Shown: in pieces, positions 16,492-24,151 of the stretch
Numbering within the stretch: the stretch's first letter is position 1
Layout of the letters: the number at the start of each line of letters is the position of its first letter
NCBI GenBank assembly: GCA_900553785.1
Contig: USES01000001.1
Coordinates: forward strand, 1 to 64,000
Direction of reading: 5' to 3'
Length of the DNA stretch: 64,000 bases
DNA from: an uncultured Clostridium sp.
GTDB lineage: Bacteria; Bacillota; Clostridia; TANB77; CAG-465
Program-made: the position numbers and the translations under genes
Notes under the pieces: model-generated
What the model saw: only the letters and a program-made list of their open reading frames with translations
What the model was told of the DNA's origin: nothing
The model's database searches: none

Positions 16492-16767
16492 TTGAATTTA
16501 GTTGTAAGAAAAAATTTAGCTATAACTATTGGAATTTTAGTTTTTATATTAATAATTGTTTTCGTTACATGGCTTTGCATAGTTGTTACAGACATTGTAA
16601 GGTACAAGACAAATTCTATTCCAATATTTGCGTTTAATGTATCTATAGAAGATACAACGGATGGGTATATAGAAACATATAACGGACTAGGATACAAATA
16701 CGTAGAGTATTCTGTAATAAACAGTGAAAACGTAAGAGAATTTTATCTACTTGGAATAAAAATATAG
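16492..16767 (+). CDS. small single-pass membrane protein
   Basis: 91 residues from a TTG start at 16492, chosen because GGAGGGG (16479-16485), overlapping the trmB stop region, sits 6 bases upstream. An upstream TTG at 16477 lies within that site. One long hydrophobic helix (about residues 10-33) is followed by an external domain with IPIFAFNVSIEDTTDGYIET and a short beta-rich tail ending LLGIKI. It resembles small Gram-positive membrane proteins of unknown function. It has no detectable catalytic motif and is followed by a terminator hairpin. Confidence 0.7.
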   Translation: MNLVVRKNLAITIGILVFILIIVFVTWLCIVVTDIVRYKTNSIPIFAFNVSIEDTTDGYIETYNGLGYKYVEYSVINSENVREFYLLGIKI

Positions 16768-16769
16768 TT

Positions 16770-16799
16770 TTAAAGTCCCTGCAAGGGGGCTTTAATTTT
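16770..16799 (+). terminator. terminator or attenuator before the U32 gene
   Basis: TTAAAGTCCC (16770-16779) pairs with GGGGCTTTAA (16786-16795) with one T-G pair, followed by TTTTA. It lies only 16 bp before the next start codon, so partial read-through is likely. Confidence 0.72.
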
Positions 16800-16811
16800 A
16801 AGGAGGAGACT

Positions 16812-19091
16812 ATGCAAAATAAGGTTGAAATATTATCTCCAGCAGGGAGTATTGATTCTTTTATTGCTGCTATAAATGCGGGTGCAGATGCAGTGTATAT
16901 GGGAGTAGACAGATATAACGCAAGAACAATGAGCAAGAATTTTACTGTTGAAGAATATTTAGATGCAATATTTGAAGCTCATAAAAGAGGTGTTAAAGTA
17001 TATTTAACTTTAAATACACTAGTAAAAGATGATGAGATAAAAGATGCACTAAATATAGTGGCCAAGCTTTATTCACATGGACTTGATGTAGTTATACTTC
17101 AAGATTTAGGACTAGCCCAAAAACTACATGAGTTATTTCCAAAATTAGCAATGCATGCAAGTACGCAAATGAGTGTGTATTCCAAAGAACAAGTACAGGT
17201 ACTAAAAAAACTTGGCTTTAGCAGGGTGGTACTTGCAAGAGAATTAACAATAGAAGAGATTAGAGATATCTGCGAAAGTACAGATTTGGAAATAGAAGTA
17301 TTTGTGCATGGAGCATTATGCGTATGTGTATCTGGACAATGTAATATGAGTAGACTTATTGGTTCTAGAAGTGCTAATAGAGGAAATTGTGCACAACCTT
17401 GTAGACGTAAATATAGCTTATATAAAACAGGAGAAAGTAAAAGTATAGTTTCTGGAAAGTATATATTAAGTAAAAAAGATATTTTTGGAATAGAATTAGT
17501 AAATGAGTTAATAGATGCAGGCGTTACCTCTCTAAAGATAGAGGGTAGAAACAAAACACCTGAATACGTAGCACTTACTACTAAAATGTATAAAAAGGCT
17601 TTAACAGATATGATAAGTGATAGAGATATCCATGATTTGCTTCAAATGTTTAATAGAAGTGGTAAAAGTGAAGGCTATTTAAATGGTGTTAAGTATAAAG
17701 ATAGTATATCAATCAAGACACCAAAAAACATTGGCTTAAAACTTGGAAAAGTGTTAGATGTAAAAAATAAATTTGTAAAAGTTAAGCTAGAGGAAAATAT
17801 TAATTTGCATGATGGAATTGAAATTTATTCAGACGAAAACGTACTATCTACAATAGTTACTTGTATTAAGGATGAAAAATTTAATATAGTAAATTCTGAA
17901 ATGAAAAACGGAGAATATGTATGGCTTGGAGATATAAATTCAAAATGCAAAGTAGGAAGTGTAATATATAAGACTACAGACAGTGTATTAAGCAAAAATA
18001 TAATTGAAGAATATACAAGAAGAATAAATAGAAAAATCTTGTGTGATGTAAAAGTTACTATAAAAAGCAGTGAAAACGTACAAGTAGAGGCAAAGCTTGG
18101 TGACAAATACATAAAACATGTAAGTGATATAGTGCCAGAAAAAAGCATAAATCATAGTTTGTCTAAAGAGGAAGTAGAAAGTGTATTTAGCACGTTTAGT
18201 AATGTAGATGTTGTACTAGAAGAAAACATATATATATCTAAAGCAAATCTTAACAAAATTAGAAGAGATGTATTAGAAAAAGTAGAAAAAGAGTATTTTA
18301 TAGATATTGATGTATCTAGTGAGTATAGTGAAATTGAACATATAGAAAAGCCAGTATTTAAAGATGCAAAATTAGCTAAACGTGATTTTTTATACATATA
18401 TAAATATGATACAAAGAAAGACTATATTAAAGAGTATAAAAATAAATATGGTACGAACATGGCAAGATTATATATATCAGCTCAAGATTATTTATTGTAC
18501 GAACAAGATATTTTAAGTAAATACCTTGGAAAAACAGAACTTTTCTTTGCTATACCAAATGTTACACTAAAAAACCTTAATAGATACATTACAAAAAATC
18601 TTGAAAGGCTAATAAATTCTGGAGTAAAAGGTGTGTTATTAGGAAGTTTGCAGTATATAGACTTTTTAAGTGAAATTAAAAATAAATACAATATTAAAGT
18701 AGTGGCAGACTATTCTCTTAATATTTCTAATACGTATACAATGGTATGTTTAAGAAAACTTGGTATAGACGAATTTACAATGTCTTTTGAACTAACAGAC
18801 GAAGATATAGCTAGTATGTTGCCTAATAAAAACATTGAGTTAGTAGAAAACTTAGCATGTGCAATGACTTCTAGGTATTGCATTTTAGGCTCTTTTGTAA
18901 GTGATAGAAAAAGTATTAAAGATGTTTGCTCAAGACCTTGTGTAGATTCATATTATATAATGGACGAATTTGGCAAACAATATGATATAGTTTGTGATAA
19001 TATAGACTGTATAATGAGACTAATTAGAAACAAAAATAGATATGAAGAAGAAATTGAAAAGAAAGTTAACATTAGACACACATGGTTATAA
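16812..19091 (+). CDS. peptidase U32 family protein, RlhA-like with DUF3656 region
   Basis: 759 residues. The N-terminal barrel begins ILSPAGSIDSFIAAINAGAD and continues GADAVYMGVDRYNAR. The U32 signature follows as EVFVHGALCVCVSGQCNMS, then the Cys cluster CAQPCRRKY and the SLKIEGRNKTPEYV motif. The middle region (about 380-500) corresponds to the DUF3656 beta domain and the C-terminal third repeats a barrel half, with CILGSF and CSRPC Cys residues. Proteins of this architecture include E. coli RlhA, which hydroxylates C2501 of 23S rRNA. Protease activity is unlikely; rRNA hydroxylation is the best inference. It is preceded by a hairpin and ends at a bidirectional terminator. Confidence 0.88.
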   Translation: MQNKVEILSPAGSIDSFIAAINAGADAVYMGVDRYNARTMSKNFTVEEYLDAIFEAHKRGVKVYLTLNTLVKDDEIKDALNIVAKLYSHGLDVVILQDLGLAQKLHELFPKLAMHASTQMSVYSKEQVQVLKKLGFSRVVLARELTIEEIRDICESTDLEIEVFVHGALCVCVSGQCNMSRLIGSRSANRGNCAQPCRRKYSLYKTGESKSIVSGKYILSKKDIFGIELVNELIDAGVTSLKIEGRNKTPEYVALTTKMYKKALTDMISDRDIHDLLQMFNRSGKSEGYLNGVKYKDSISIKTPKNIGLKLGKVLDVKNKFVKVKLEENINLHDGIEIYSDENVLSTIVTCIKDEKFNIVNSEMKNGEYVWLGDINSKCKVGSVIYKTTDSVLSKNIIEEYTRRINRKILCDVKVTIKSSENVQVEAKLGDKYIKHVSDIVPEKSINHSLSKEEVESVFSTFSNVDVVLEENIYISKANLNKIRRDVLEKVEKEYFIDIDVSSEYSEIEHIEKPVFKDAKLAKRDFLYIYKYDTKKDYIKEYKNKYGTNMARLYISAQDYLLYEQDILSKYLGKTELFFAIPNVTLKNLNRYITKNLERLINSGVKGVLLGSLQYIDFLSEIKNKYNIKVVADYSLNISNTYTMVCLRKLGIDEFTMSFELTDEDIASMLPNKNIELVENLACAMTSRYCILGSFVSDRKSIKDVCSRPCVDSYYIMDEFGKQYDIVCDNIDCIMRLIRNKNRYEEEIEKKVNIRHTWL

Positions 19092-19117
19092 AAAAGAACC
19101 CTATTTGGGTTCTTTTT
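19091..19117. terminator. bidirectional terminator shared by convergent genes
   Basis: AAAAAGAACCC (19091-19101) and GGGTTCTTTTT (19107-19117) are perfectly complementary, with A- and T-runs on both sides. The stop codon of the leftward gene (19101) lies inside the stem. Confidence 0.92.
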
Positions 19118-19514
19118 CAGCAAAATTACAATAAAACCAAGTCCAGTCATTGGTATATATTTTGTATGCACGAGTTCTAGATACTATTCTGACATGGACA
19201 TATCCCATTGATGTTCTTGCATAGGCTTTGAGTGGCCCATCAAATACCATTTTAGAGCAAATAGCAAGCCTATGGGGATGAAGTAATACGACTTCCTTGT
19301 AATCATGGTCTAACATACCAGAAATTCTTGAACAGTTGTACATACGCTCTCGACAGGCAAAATCTTTTAAAATTTCTATACATATTAACCAGTAAAGTAA
19401 AGAGCATAATGCAAAAGCATAAATAGGTAAGGCAAGTATTAAATTTAAGATAATGGTAATTGCCACAAACACTAAGATCATGCAAATGCAAAGTAATCTT
19501 GGTCTGTTTTTCAT
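19101..19514 (-). CDS. hypothetical membrane protein, 137 aa
   Basis: Reads leftward from an ATG after GAGGAGG. Two adjacent hydrophobic helices (about residues 8-30 and 31-50) are followed by a soluble tail of about 85 residues with HDYKEVVLLHPHRLAI and a Trp-rich end (NDWTWFYCNF). The tail looks like a small beta domain of the PH-like/bPH type, which is an inference from pattern only. It is convergent with the U32 gene, has its own promoter, and its stop codon lies in the shared terminator. No function is proposed. Confidence 0.72.
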   Translation of the reverse strand: MKNRPRLLCICMILVFVAITIILNLILALPIYAFALCSLLYWLICIEILKDFACRERMYNCSRISGMLDHDYKEVVLLHPHRLAICSKMVFDGPLKAYARTSMGYVHVRIVSRTRAYKIYTNDWTWFYCNFAEKEPK

Positions 19515-19567
19515 AAAGAAATCCTCCTCAAAATTATTTGAAATGATATTAAACGTCTACAAATAAT

Positions 19568-19596
19568 ATTATATCATAAAACGTGAAAATATACAA
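19568..19596 (-). promoter_or_regulatory. promoter of the 137-aa membrane-protein gene
   Basis: Reading leftward: TTGTAT (19596-19591), 17-nt spacer, TATAAT (19573-19568). Confidence 0.8.
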
Positions 19597-19669
19597 ATAT
19601 TACGTGATATACAAATGTTTTGGTAAAAAGTTTTTCTTAAAATGTTGCACATAACAAAATTAACGTTTG

Positions 19670-19701
19670 AAACCTTTATTTAAAAAGAAAGAGAGGAAAG
19701 G
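19670..19701 (+). repeat. leader repeat, copy A (matches upstream of the 28.4-kb variable-protein gene)
   Basis: AAACCTTTATTTAA (19670-19683) followed by AAAGAAAGAG and a GGA-rich ribosome-binding site. The same arrangement is at 28412-28444, directly before the complete variable-protein gene. It marks this spot as the former 5' end of such a gene. Confidence 0.7.
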
Positions 19702-19704
19702 AAA

Positions 19705-19866
19705 GTGACAATGGAGTCTTATTCTTATTTGTCTTCTGATCTTAGTATTCGTGGTGGTAGTGATTTCGACAGTGGGACTGACGGCTCTGCTAGTACTCGT
19801 GGATTCAGTTCTCTTAGTAGCGCGGCTGCTGGCCTAGGCCTCCGTCCGGCTCTTTACATAAAATAA
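19705..19866 (+). pseudogene. orphan variable-region remnant of a DGR-type target gene (VR3)
   Basis: A 51-codon frame from ATG 19711 (or 53 from GTG 19705) after GAGAGGAAAGG. The product, MESYSYLSSDLSIRGG through GLGLRPALYIK, aligns without gaps over its last 40 residues to the C terminus of the protein at 3-695: RGG, G, AS, R, S, A, G-x-G, R and LYI are shared. Even TMESYS before it matches. The 5' leader matches the gene at 28455, but the prepilin anchor and FGE-fold body are missing, so a deletion has joined leader to variable region. GC over 19741-19850 is about 56 percent and adenine only about 14 percent (15 of 110). It may still be transcribed and translated as a short peptide. A template repeat is unlikely because a template would be A-rich. 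Confidence 0.72.
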
Positions 19867-19884
19867 CAGTATTTTAAATAATAA

Positions 19885-19928
19885 ACTTCTATGTATTAAG
19901 TTCATCTTGATGCATAAAGGTTTTGTTT
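19885..19928 (+). terminator. possible terminator after the variable-region remnant
   Basis: ACTTCTATGTAT (19885-19896) and ATGCATAAAGGT (19910-19921) pair with two G-U pairs and one mismatch, followed by TTTTGTTTT. The remaining bases of this intergenic stretch hold the alr promoter and nothing else I can see. Confidence 0.5.
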
Positions 19929-19937
19929 TATATGTGC

Positions 19938-19965
19938 TTTACAAATAATATTATTATGCTATAAT
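19938..19965 (+). promoter_or_regulatory. promoter of alr
   Basis: TTTACA (19938-19943), 16-nt spacer, TATAAT (19960-19965). Confidence 0.75.
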
Positions 19966-19998
19966 ACATTTAATATATTGTAAGAGGTGTTTATATAT

Positions 19999-21096
19999 AT
20001 GGAAAAATGTTGGCCAGTAAGGTTAGAGGTAGATAGTAGTTGTATTTTACATAATATCAATAAAATAAAAGAATTGATTGGAAACAAAGTAGATATTATG
20101 CCAGTTATAAAAGATGAGGGATACAAAACTGGTATAAATAATAAAATAGATATCTTAAAAGATAGCAATGTAAAAATAGTAGGAGTTGCTATTATTGACG
20201 AAGCAGTTATATTAAGAGAAGGTGGATATACAGGAGAGATATTTGTTTTAAATCAAATATACAAAGATGACATAGAATCGGTTAAAAAATATGATATAGC
20301 TTTGGGAATAGGAGATAGTAGCTTTTTAAAAGAGCTTGGAAAAAATAGTGATTACACATTTAAAATACACATAGAAATAGATACAGGAATGGGAAGAACA
20401 GGTGTATCTTTAGAAAAACTAGAAGAGTATATATTTGAGTGTCAAAAGTACAGCAATATAGATGTACAAGGAATATATACACATTTTTCATGTAGTGATA
20501 CAGATGAAGCCTTTACGAAGTTACAAATTTCAAGATTTAATGAAGCAATTGAAATATGTGAAAAGCATGGAATAAACTTTAAATATATACATGCGTGCAA
20601 TTCTGCAGGAGTTATAAATTACAAAGAAGCGTATTATAATTTGGTAAGGCCTGGTATTATTTTGTACGGATATTATCCAGATAAAGCTCTAGAAAACAAG
20701 ATAGATTTAAAGCCAGCATTGAAGTTAAAAAGCAAGATATCGTATATAAAAGAAGTGCCACAAGGTACAACAATTAGTTATGGGAAAAGATATATAACAG
20801 ATAAACCTCGTACAATTGCAACTGTTCAAATGGGATATGCTGATGGATTAAGAAGATGCTTAACAAATAAAGGACATGTGGTTATAAATGGAGTTGTAGC
20901 TCCAATGATAGGCACTATATGTATGGATTGTTTTATGGTTGATGTGACAAATGTACCAAATGTTAAAGTTGGAGATACAGTATACATATGGGATAATAAA
21001 AATATTACGGTTGAAGATATCGCAGACATTTATGACACAATCAACTATGAAGTAATTTCTACTATTTCAGATAGAGTTGTAAGAGAATATATTTAG
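19999..21096 (+). CDS. alr: alanine racemase
   Basis: 365 residues from ATG 19999; AAGAGGTG lies 9 bases upstream and contains an in-frame GTG that is less likely as start. The enzyme interconverts L- and D-alanine with PLP for peptidoglycan. The PLP lysine lies in PVIKDEGYKTG, where most homologues have VVKANAYGHG, so this loop is divergent. The rest is standard: HIEIDTGMGRTG, YTHFSCSD, ACNSAG, RPGIILYG, ISYGKRY, MGYADGLRR and the catalytic Tyr/Met region ICMDCFMVDVT. It is probably functional. It is not linked to other wall genes here. Confidence 0.93.
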   Translation: MEKCWPVRLEVDSSCILHNINKIKELIGNKVDIMPVIKDEGYKTGINNKIDILKDSNVKIVGVAIIDEAVILREGGYTGEIFVLNQIYKDDIESVKKYDIALGIGDSSFLKELGKNSDYTFKIHIEIDTGMGRTGVSLEKLEEYIFECQKYSNIDVQGIYTHFSCSDTDEAFTKLQISRFNEAIEICEKHGINFKYIHACNSAGVINYKEAYYNLVRPGIILYGYYPDKALENKIDLKPALKLKSKISYIKEVPQGTTISYGKRYITDKPRTIATVQMGYADGLRRCLTNKGHVVINGVVAPMIGTICMDCFMVDVTNVPNVKVGDTVYIWDNKNITVEDIADIYDTINYEVISTISDRVVREYI

Positions 21097-21126
21097 AATA
21101 TATGAGCATACAATACTGGAGGAAAA

Positions 21127-21690
21127 ATGATAAAAGTAATTGCCTTTGATTTCGTTGGAGTACTTGTTAATGAAAAAGACATTGAATTAACAAGTACAGA
21201 AGAAAAGTTAGAAAGGATGTTTGGACCAAACATTAATGATTCAGATTATTTGGTTAAGGCTAATAAACTAGCTGGTGATGATTCCGATGTTGTAAATATG
21301 ACAAAAGATTTAATTGGTAAGATATATAACGTAAGGGATAAGAAAATATTTAAAACAATAAAAGAAAGATATGGCAATTTAAAAATAATTATTGCAACGA
21401 ACCATTTATCTTTCATTAGAAGTTTCATTAGTGATAATTTTGATGTTTATTATTTAGATGATTTGATAATATCTGCTGAGATTGAAAAAATTAAGCCTAA
21501 TGCTGATTTTTACGAGTATATTTTAAATAAATATGATATTTTGGCAGAAGAATTACTATTTATTGATGATAATTCAGATAATATTAGAGTGGCAGATGAA
21601 CTTAATATAAATACCATAAAGGTTGAAAAAGATACAAATCTATTAACTGAAATAATTAAAGTTATAGACAATTGCAATAATTACTGTTAA
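21127..21690 (+). CDS. HAD-superfamily hydrolase-like protein
   Basis: 187 residues, ATG after TGGAGGAAAA. HAD motifs: I is FDFVGVL near residue 8 (nucleophile Asp kept, second Asp replaced by Val), II is IIATNH, III is the Lys in KIKPNADFY, and IV is LLFIDDNSDN. The loss of the second Asp of DxD is also seen in some HAD clades with FDFGGVL, so activity is not excluded, but a classical phosphatase acid/base is missing. It sits between alr and a GNAT gene, spaced as one operon. The substrate is unknown. Confidence 0.82.
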   Translation: MIKVIAFDFVGVLVNEKDIELTSTEEKLERMFGPNINDSDYLVKANKLAGDDSDVVNMTKDLIGKIYNVRDKKIFKTIKERYGNLKIIIATNHLSFIRSFISDNFDVYYLDDLIISAEIEKIKPNADFYEYILNKYDILAEELLFIDDNSDNIRVADELNINTIKVEKDTNLLTEIIKVIDNCNNYC

Positions 21691-21730
21691 TTAAATAGAA
21701 AGAGTACATTTGATATTGAAGGAAAATAAG

Positions 21731-22231
21731 TTGGTAAATTACAAGTGTGTTATAGCAAGTAAAGAATTGATTATAAAAAAATGGGATGAAGAAATTATAA
21801 AGCATAGCAATTGTAATCTGTGGAAAAGCTTTAAGGAAGAGTCGTTAAAAAATCTTGATACAAGGCTTGTTTATATGGGATTGTTAAATGGAGATATAAT
21901 TACGGAATGTACTGCTGTTATATCTGCAAATGATTTAAATATACAAAATAAGGATAATTTAGTTGGAGAGAAAAAAGCATATTTAACAGCTTTTAGAACA
22001 AAAAAAGAATTTGAAAATAAGGGATATTTTTCAAAATTGTATAAATTTATGGAAGAAGAACTGAAAATGAGAGGTTTTAAATCATTAATATTGGGAGTAG
22101 AACCTTGTGAAGTAAGAAATATGCAAATATATTTTAAGTGGGGATTTATAAAATATATAAAAACAGATTATGAATACTATCCAAATGGTGAAAAAATACT
22201 TGTTAATTATTATGAAAAAGAATTAAATTAA
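21731..22231 (+). CDS. GNAT-family N-acetyltransferase
   Basis: 166 residues from a TTG at 21731, preceded by GAAGGA at 7 bases; a TTG at 21710 would overlap no ribosome-binding site. The GNAT core is visible as LTAFRTKKEFENKGYFSKL (motif A, acetyl-CoA loop ENKGYFS), a following amphipathic helix, SLILGVEPCEVRNMQIYFKW (motif B) and GFIKY. The acceptor substrate cannot be predicted. It is 40 bp after the HAD gene and followed by a terminator. Confidence 0.85.
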   Translation: MVNYKCVIASKELIIKKWDEEIIKHSNCNLWKSFKEESLKNLDTRLVYMGLLNGDIITECTAVISANDLNIQNKDNLVGEKKAYLTAFRTKKEFENKGYFSKLYKFMEEELKMRGFKSLILGVEPCEVRNMQIYFKWGFIKYIKTDYEYYPNGEKILVNYYEKELN

Positions 22232-22250
22232 CTAGTCAAAATAAATAGTT

Positions 22251-22276
22251 AGGCTCTCTTTTAATTGGGAGCCTTT
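22251..22276 (+). terminator. terminator after the GNAT gene
   Basis: AGGCTCTC (22251-22258) pairs with GGGAGCCT (22267-22274) with one G-U. The T-run after it is short. Confidence 0.62.
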
Positions 22277-22390
22277 AACTGAATAATATATTTAATAGAG
22301 CAATAAGAGTGAAATTAAGGTATTTTAAATTTATAGTAGAAAAAATACTACAAAAGTGCTAAAATATAATGGCGAATTTAAGGAAGGAAA

Positions 22391-24151
22391 ATGCGTATGC
22401 TTAAGTTACTAAAAAATTTAAGAAAAAAAGAAGTTGCATGCTTAGTTATAAGCGTGATTTTTATTGTTGTACAAGTATGGCTAGACCTAAAAATGCCAGA
22501 TTATATGTCTAAAATAACAGAACTTGTACAAACAAAAGAAAGTGGAATGAAAGATATTTTGATACAAGGTGGATACATGTTATCTTGTGCATTGTTAAGC
22601 TTTTTATCTGCTGTAATAGTTGGATATTTTGCATCTAATTTAGCAGCTTCATTTGCTAGAAATTTGCGTTCAAAGGTATTCAACAAAGTTCTGGATTTTA
22701 GTACAGAGGAAATTAAAAAGTTTTCAACTAGTAGCTTGATAACAAGAACTACAAACGATGTTTCTCAAGTGCAGATGCTGTTGTCTGTTGGAACACAGAT
22801 GATAATTAAAGCTCCAATTATGGCTGTTTGGGCTGTAATCAAAATTTCTGGCAAAAACTTTACTTGGAGTATGATAACTGGAGTTGCTGTACTTATTTTA
22901 ATTACTATGATTGTTTCACTTATAATTATAGTGTTGCCTAGATTCAAAGTAGTGCAGAAGTTAATAGATAATTTGAATAGAATAATTAGAGAAAATTTGA
23001 CTGGTATTAGAGTAATAAGAGCATATAATGCTGAGGAGTATCAGGAAAATAAATTTAAAGTAGCAAATGATGAACTTACTAGCACGCAAATGTTTAATCA
23101 AAGGATGATGGCTATAATATCACCTGTAATGAATATCATTATGCAGGGATTAACGCTTGCTATATATCTATCTGGGGCATATATAATAAATGAAGCCAAT
23201 ATGATGGATAAAATAGGAATATTTAGTGATATGGTTGTATTTTCATCATACGCAATTCAGGTATTATCTGCATTTATGATGCTTGCTTTAATATTTATAA
23301 TTTATCCTAGAGCAAGTGTTTCTGCAAAGAGAATAACTGAAGTACTAGATACACCACTTAGTTTAAAAGACGGCACTAAGGATGTAGGAAATGAAGTAGG
23401 AACTGTAGAATTTAAGAATGTCTCATTTAAATATCCAGATGCTGAAGAATATATGTTACATAATGTAACATTTAAGGCTAAAAGAGGTGAAACAGTAGCA
23501 TTCATTGGTTCAACTGGCTCTGGTAAGAGTACAGTGATAAATCTAATACCAAGATTTTATGATGCAACTGAGGGTCAAGTTTTAGTAGATGGTATTGACG
23601 TTAAGGAGTATAAACAAGAAAAATTACATAATATTATTGGATATATACCCCAAAAAGCAGTTATGTTTGATGGAACAGTTATAGATAATATTTCTTATGG
23701 AGATAATGGAAAAGAAAAGCCTAGTATGCAAAAAATAGAAGAAGCGGTAAAAGTTGCACAGGCTACAGATTTTGTGGAAAAGATGCAAGATAAATATGAA
23801 TCACATATAGCTCAGGGAGGAACAAATGTATCTGGAGGTCAAAAGCAACGTTTGTCTATAGCTAGGGCTATAGCAAGAGAACCTGAAATATATATATTTG
23901 ATGATTCATTTAGTGCGCTAGATTACAAAACAGATTTCAATCTAAGAAAGGCATTAAAAGAATACACTAAGGATGCAACTAACCTAATAGTAGCTCAAAG
24001 AATAGGAACTATAAAAGAGGCTGATCAAATTATCGTTTTAGATCAAGGAAATGTAGTGGGACATGGAACACACAAAGAGTTACTTAAAAATTGTGAGGTA
24101 TACAAGGAAATAGCATTATCGCAATTAAGTAAGGAGGAACTGGAAGGATGA
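22391..24151 (+). CDS. heterodimeric ABC exporter, subunit A (degenerate nucleotide site)
   Basis: 586 residues: six membrane helices in the first ~330, then a nucleotide-binding domain. Walker A is GSTGSGKST, the Q-loop YIPQKAV, the signature VSGGQKQ, and Walker B ends FDDSFSALD. The Asp in place of the catalytic Glu marks one non-canonical ATP site, as in BmrC/BmrD- or TM287/288-type heterodimers. It is the partner of the next gene, with which it overlaps by 4 bp. Such exporters move drugs, lipids or peptides; the cargo cannot be told. TATAAT lies shortly upstream (about 22366-22371) without a clear -35. Confidence 0.92.
   Translation: MRMLKLLKNLRKKEVACLVISVIFIVVQVWLDLKMPDYMSKITELVQTKESGMKDILIQGGYMLSCALLSFLSAVIVGYFASNLAASFARNLRSKVFNKVLDFSTEEIKKFSTSSLITRTTNDVSQVQMLLSVGTQMIIKAPIMAVWAVIKISGKNFTWSMITGVAVLILITMIVSLIIIVLPRFKVVQKLIDNLNRIIRENLTGIRVIRAYNAEEYQENKFKVANDELTSTQMFNQRMMAIISPVMNIIMQGLTLAIYLSGAYIINEANMMDKIGIFSDMVVFSSYAIQVLSAFMMLALIFIIYPRASVSAKRITEVLDTPLSLKDGTKDVGNEVGTVEFKNVSFKYPDAEEYMLHNVTFKAKRGETVAFIGSTGSGKSTVINLIPRFYDATEGQVLVDGIDVKEYKQEKLHNIIGYIPQKAVMFDGTVIDNISYGDNGKEKPSMQKIEEAVKVAQATDFVEKMQDKYESHIAQGGTNVSGGQKQRLSIARAIAREPEIYIFDDSFSALDYKTDFNLRKALKEYTKDATNLIVAQRIGTIKEADQIIVLDQGNVVGHGTHKELLKNCEVYKEIALSQLSKEELEG

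Noticed and set aside
19705..19866. Reading 19705-19866 as a DGR template repeat
   Set aside because: A template should be rich in AAC/AAT codons. This sequence has about 14 percent adenine in its core and an open frame with start and RBS, so it fits a diversified variable region.
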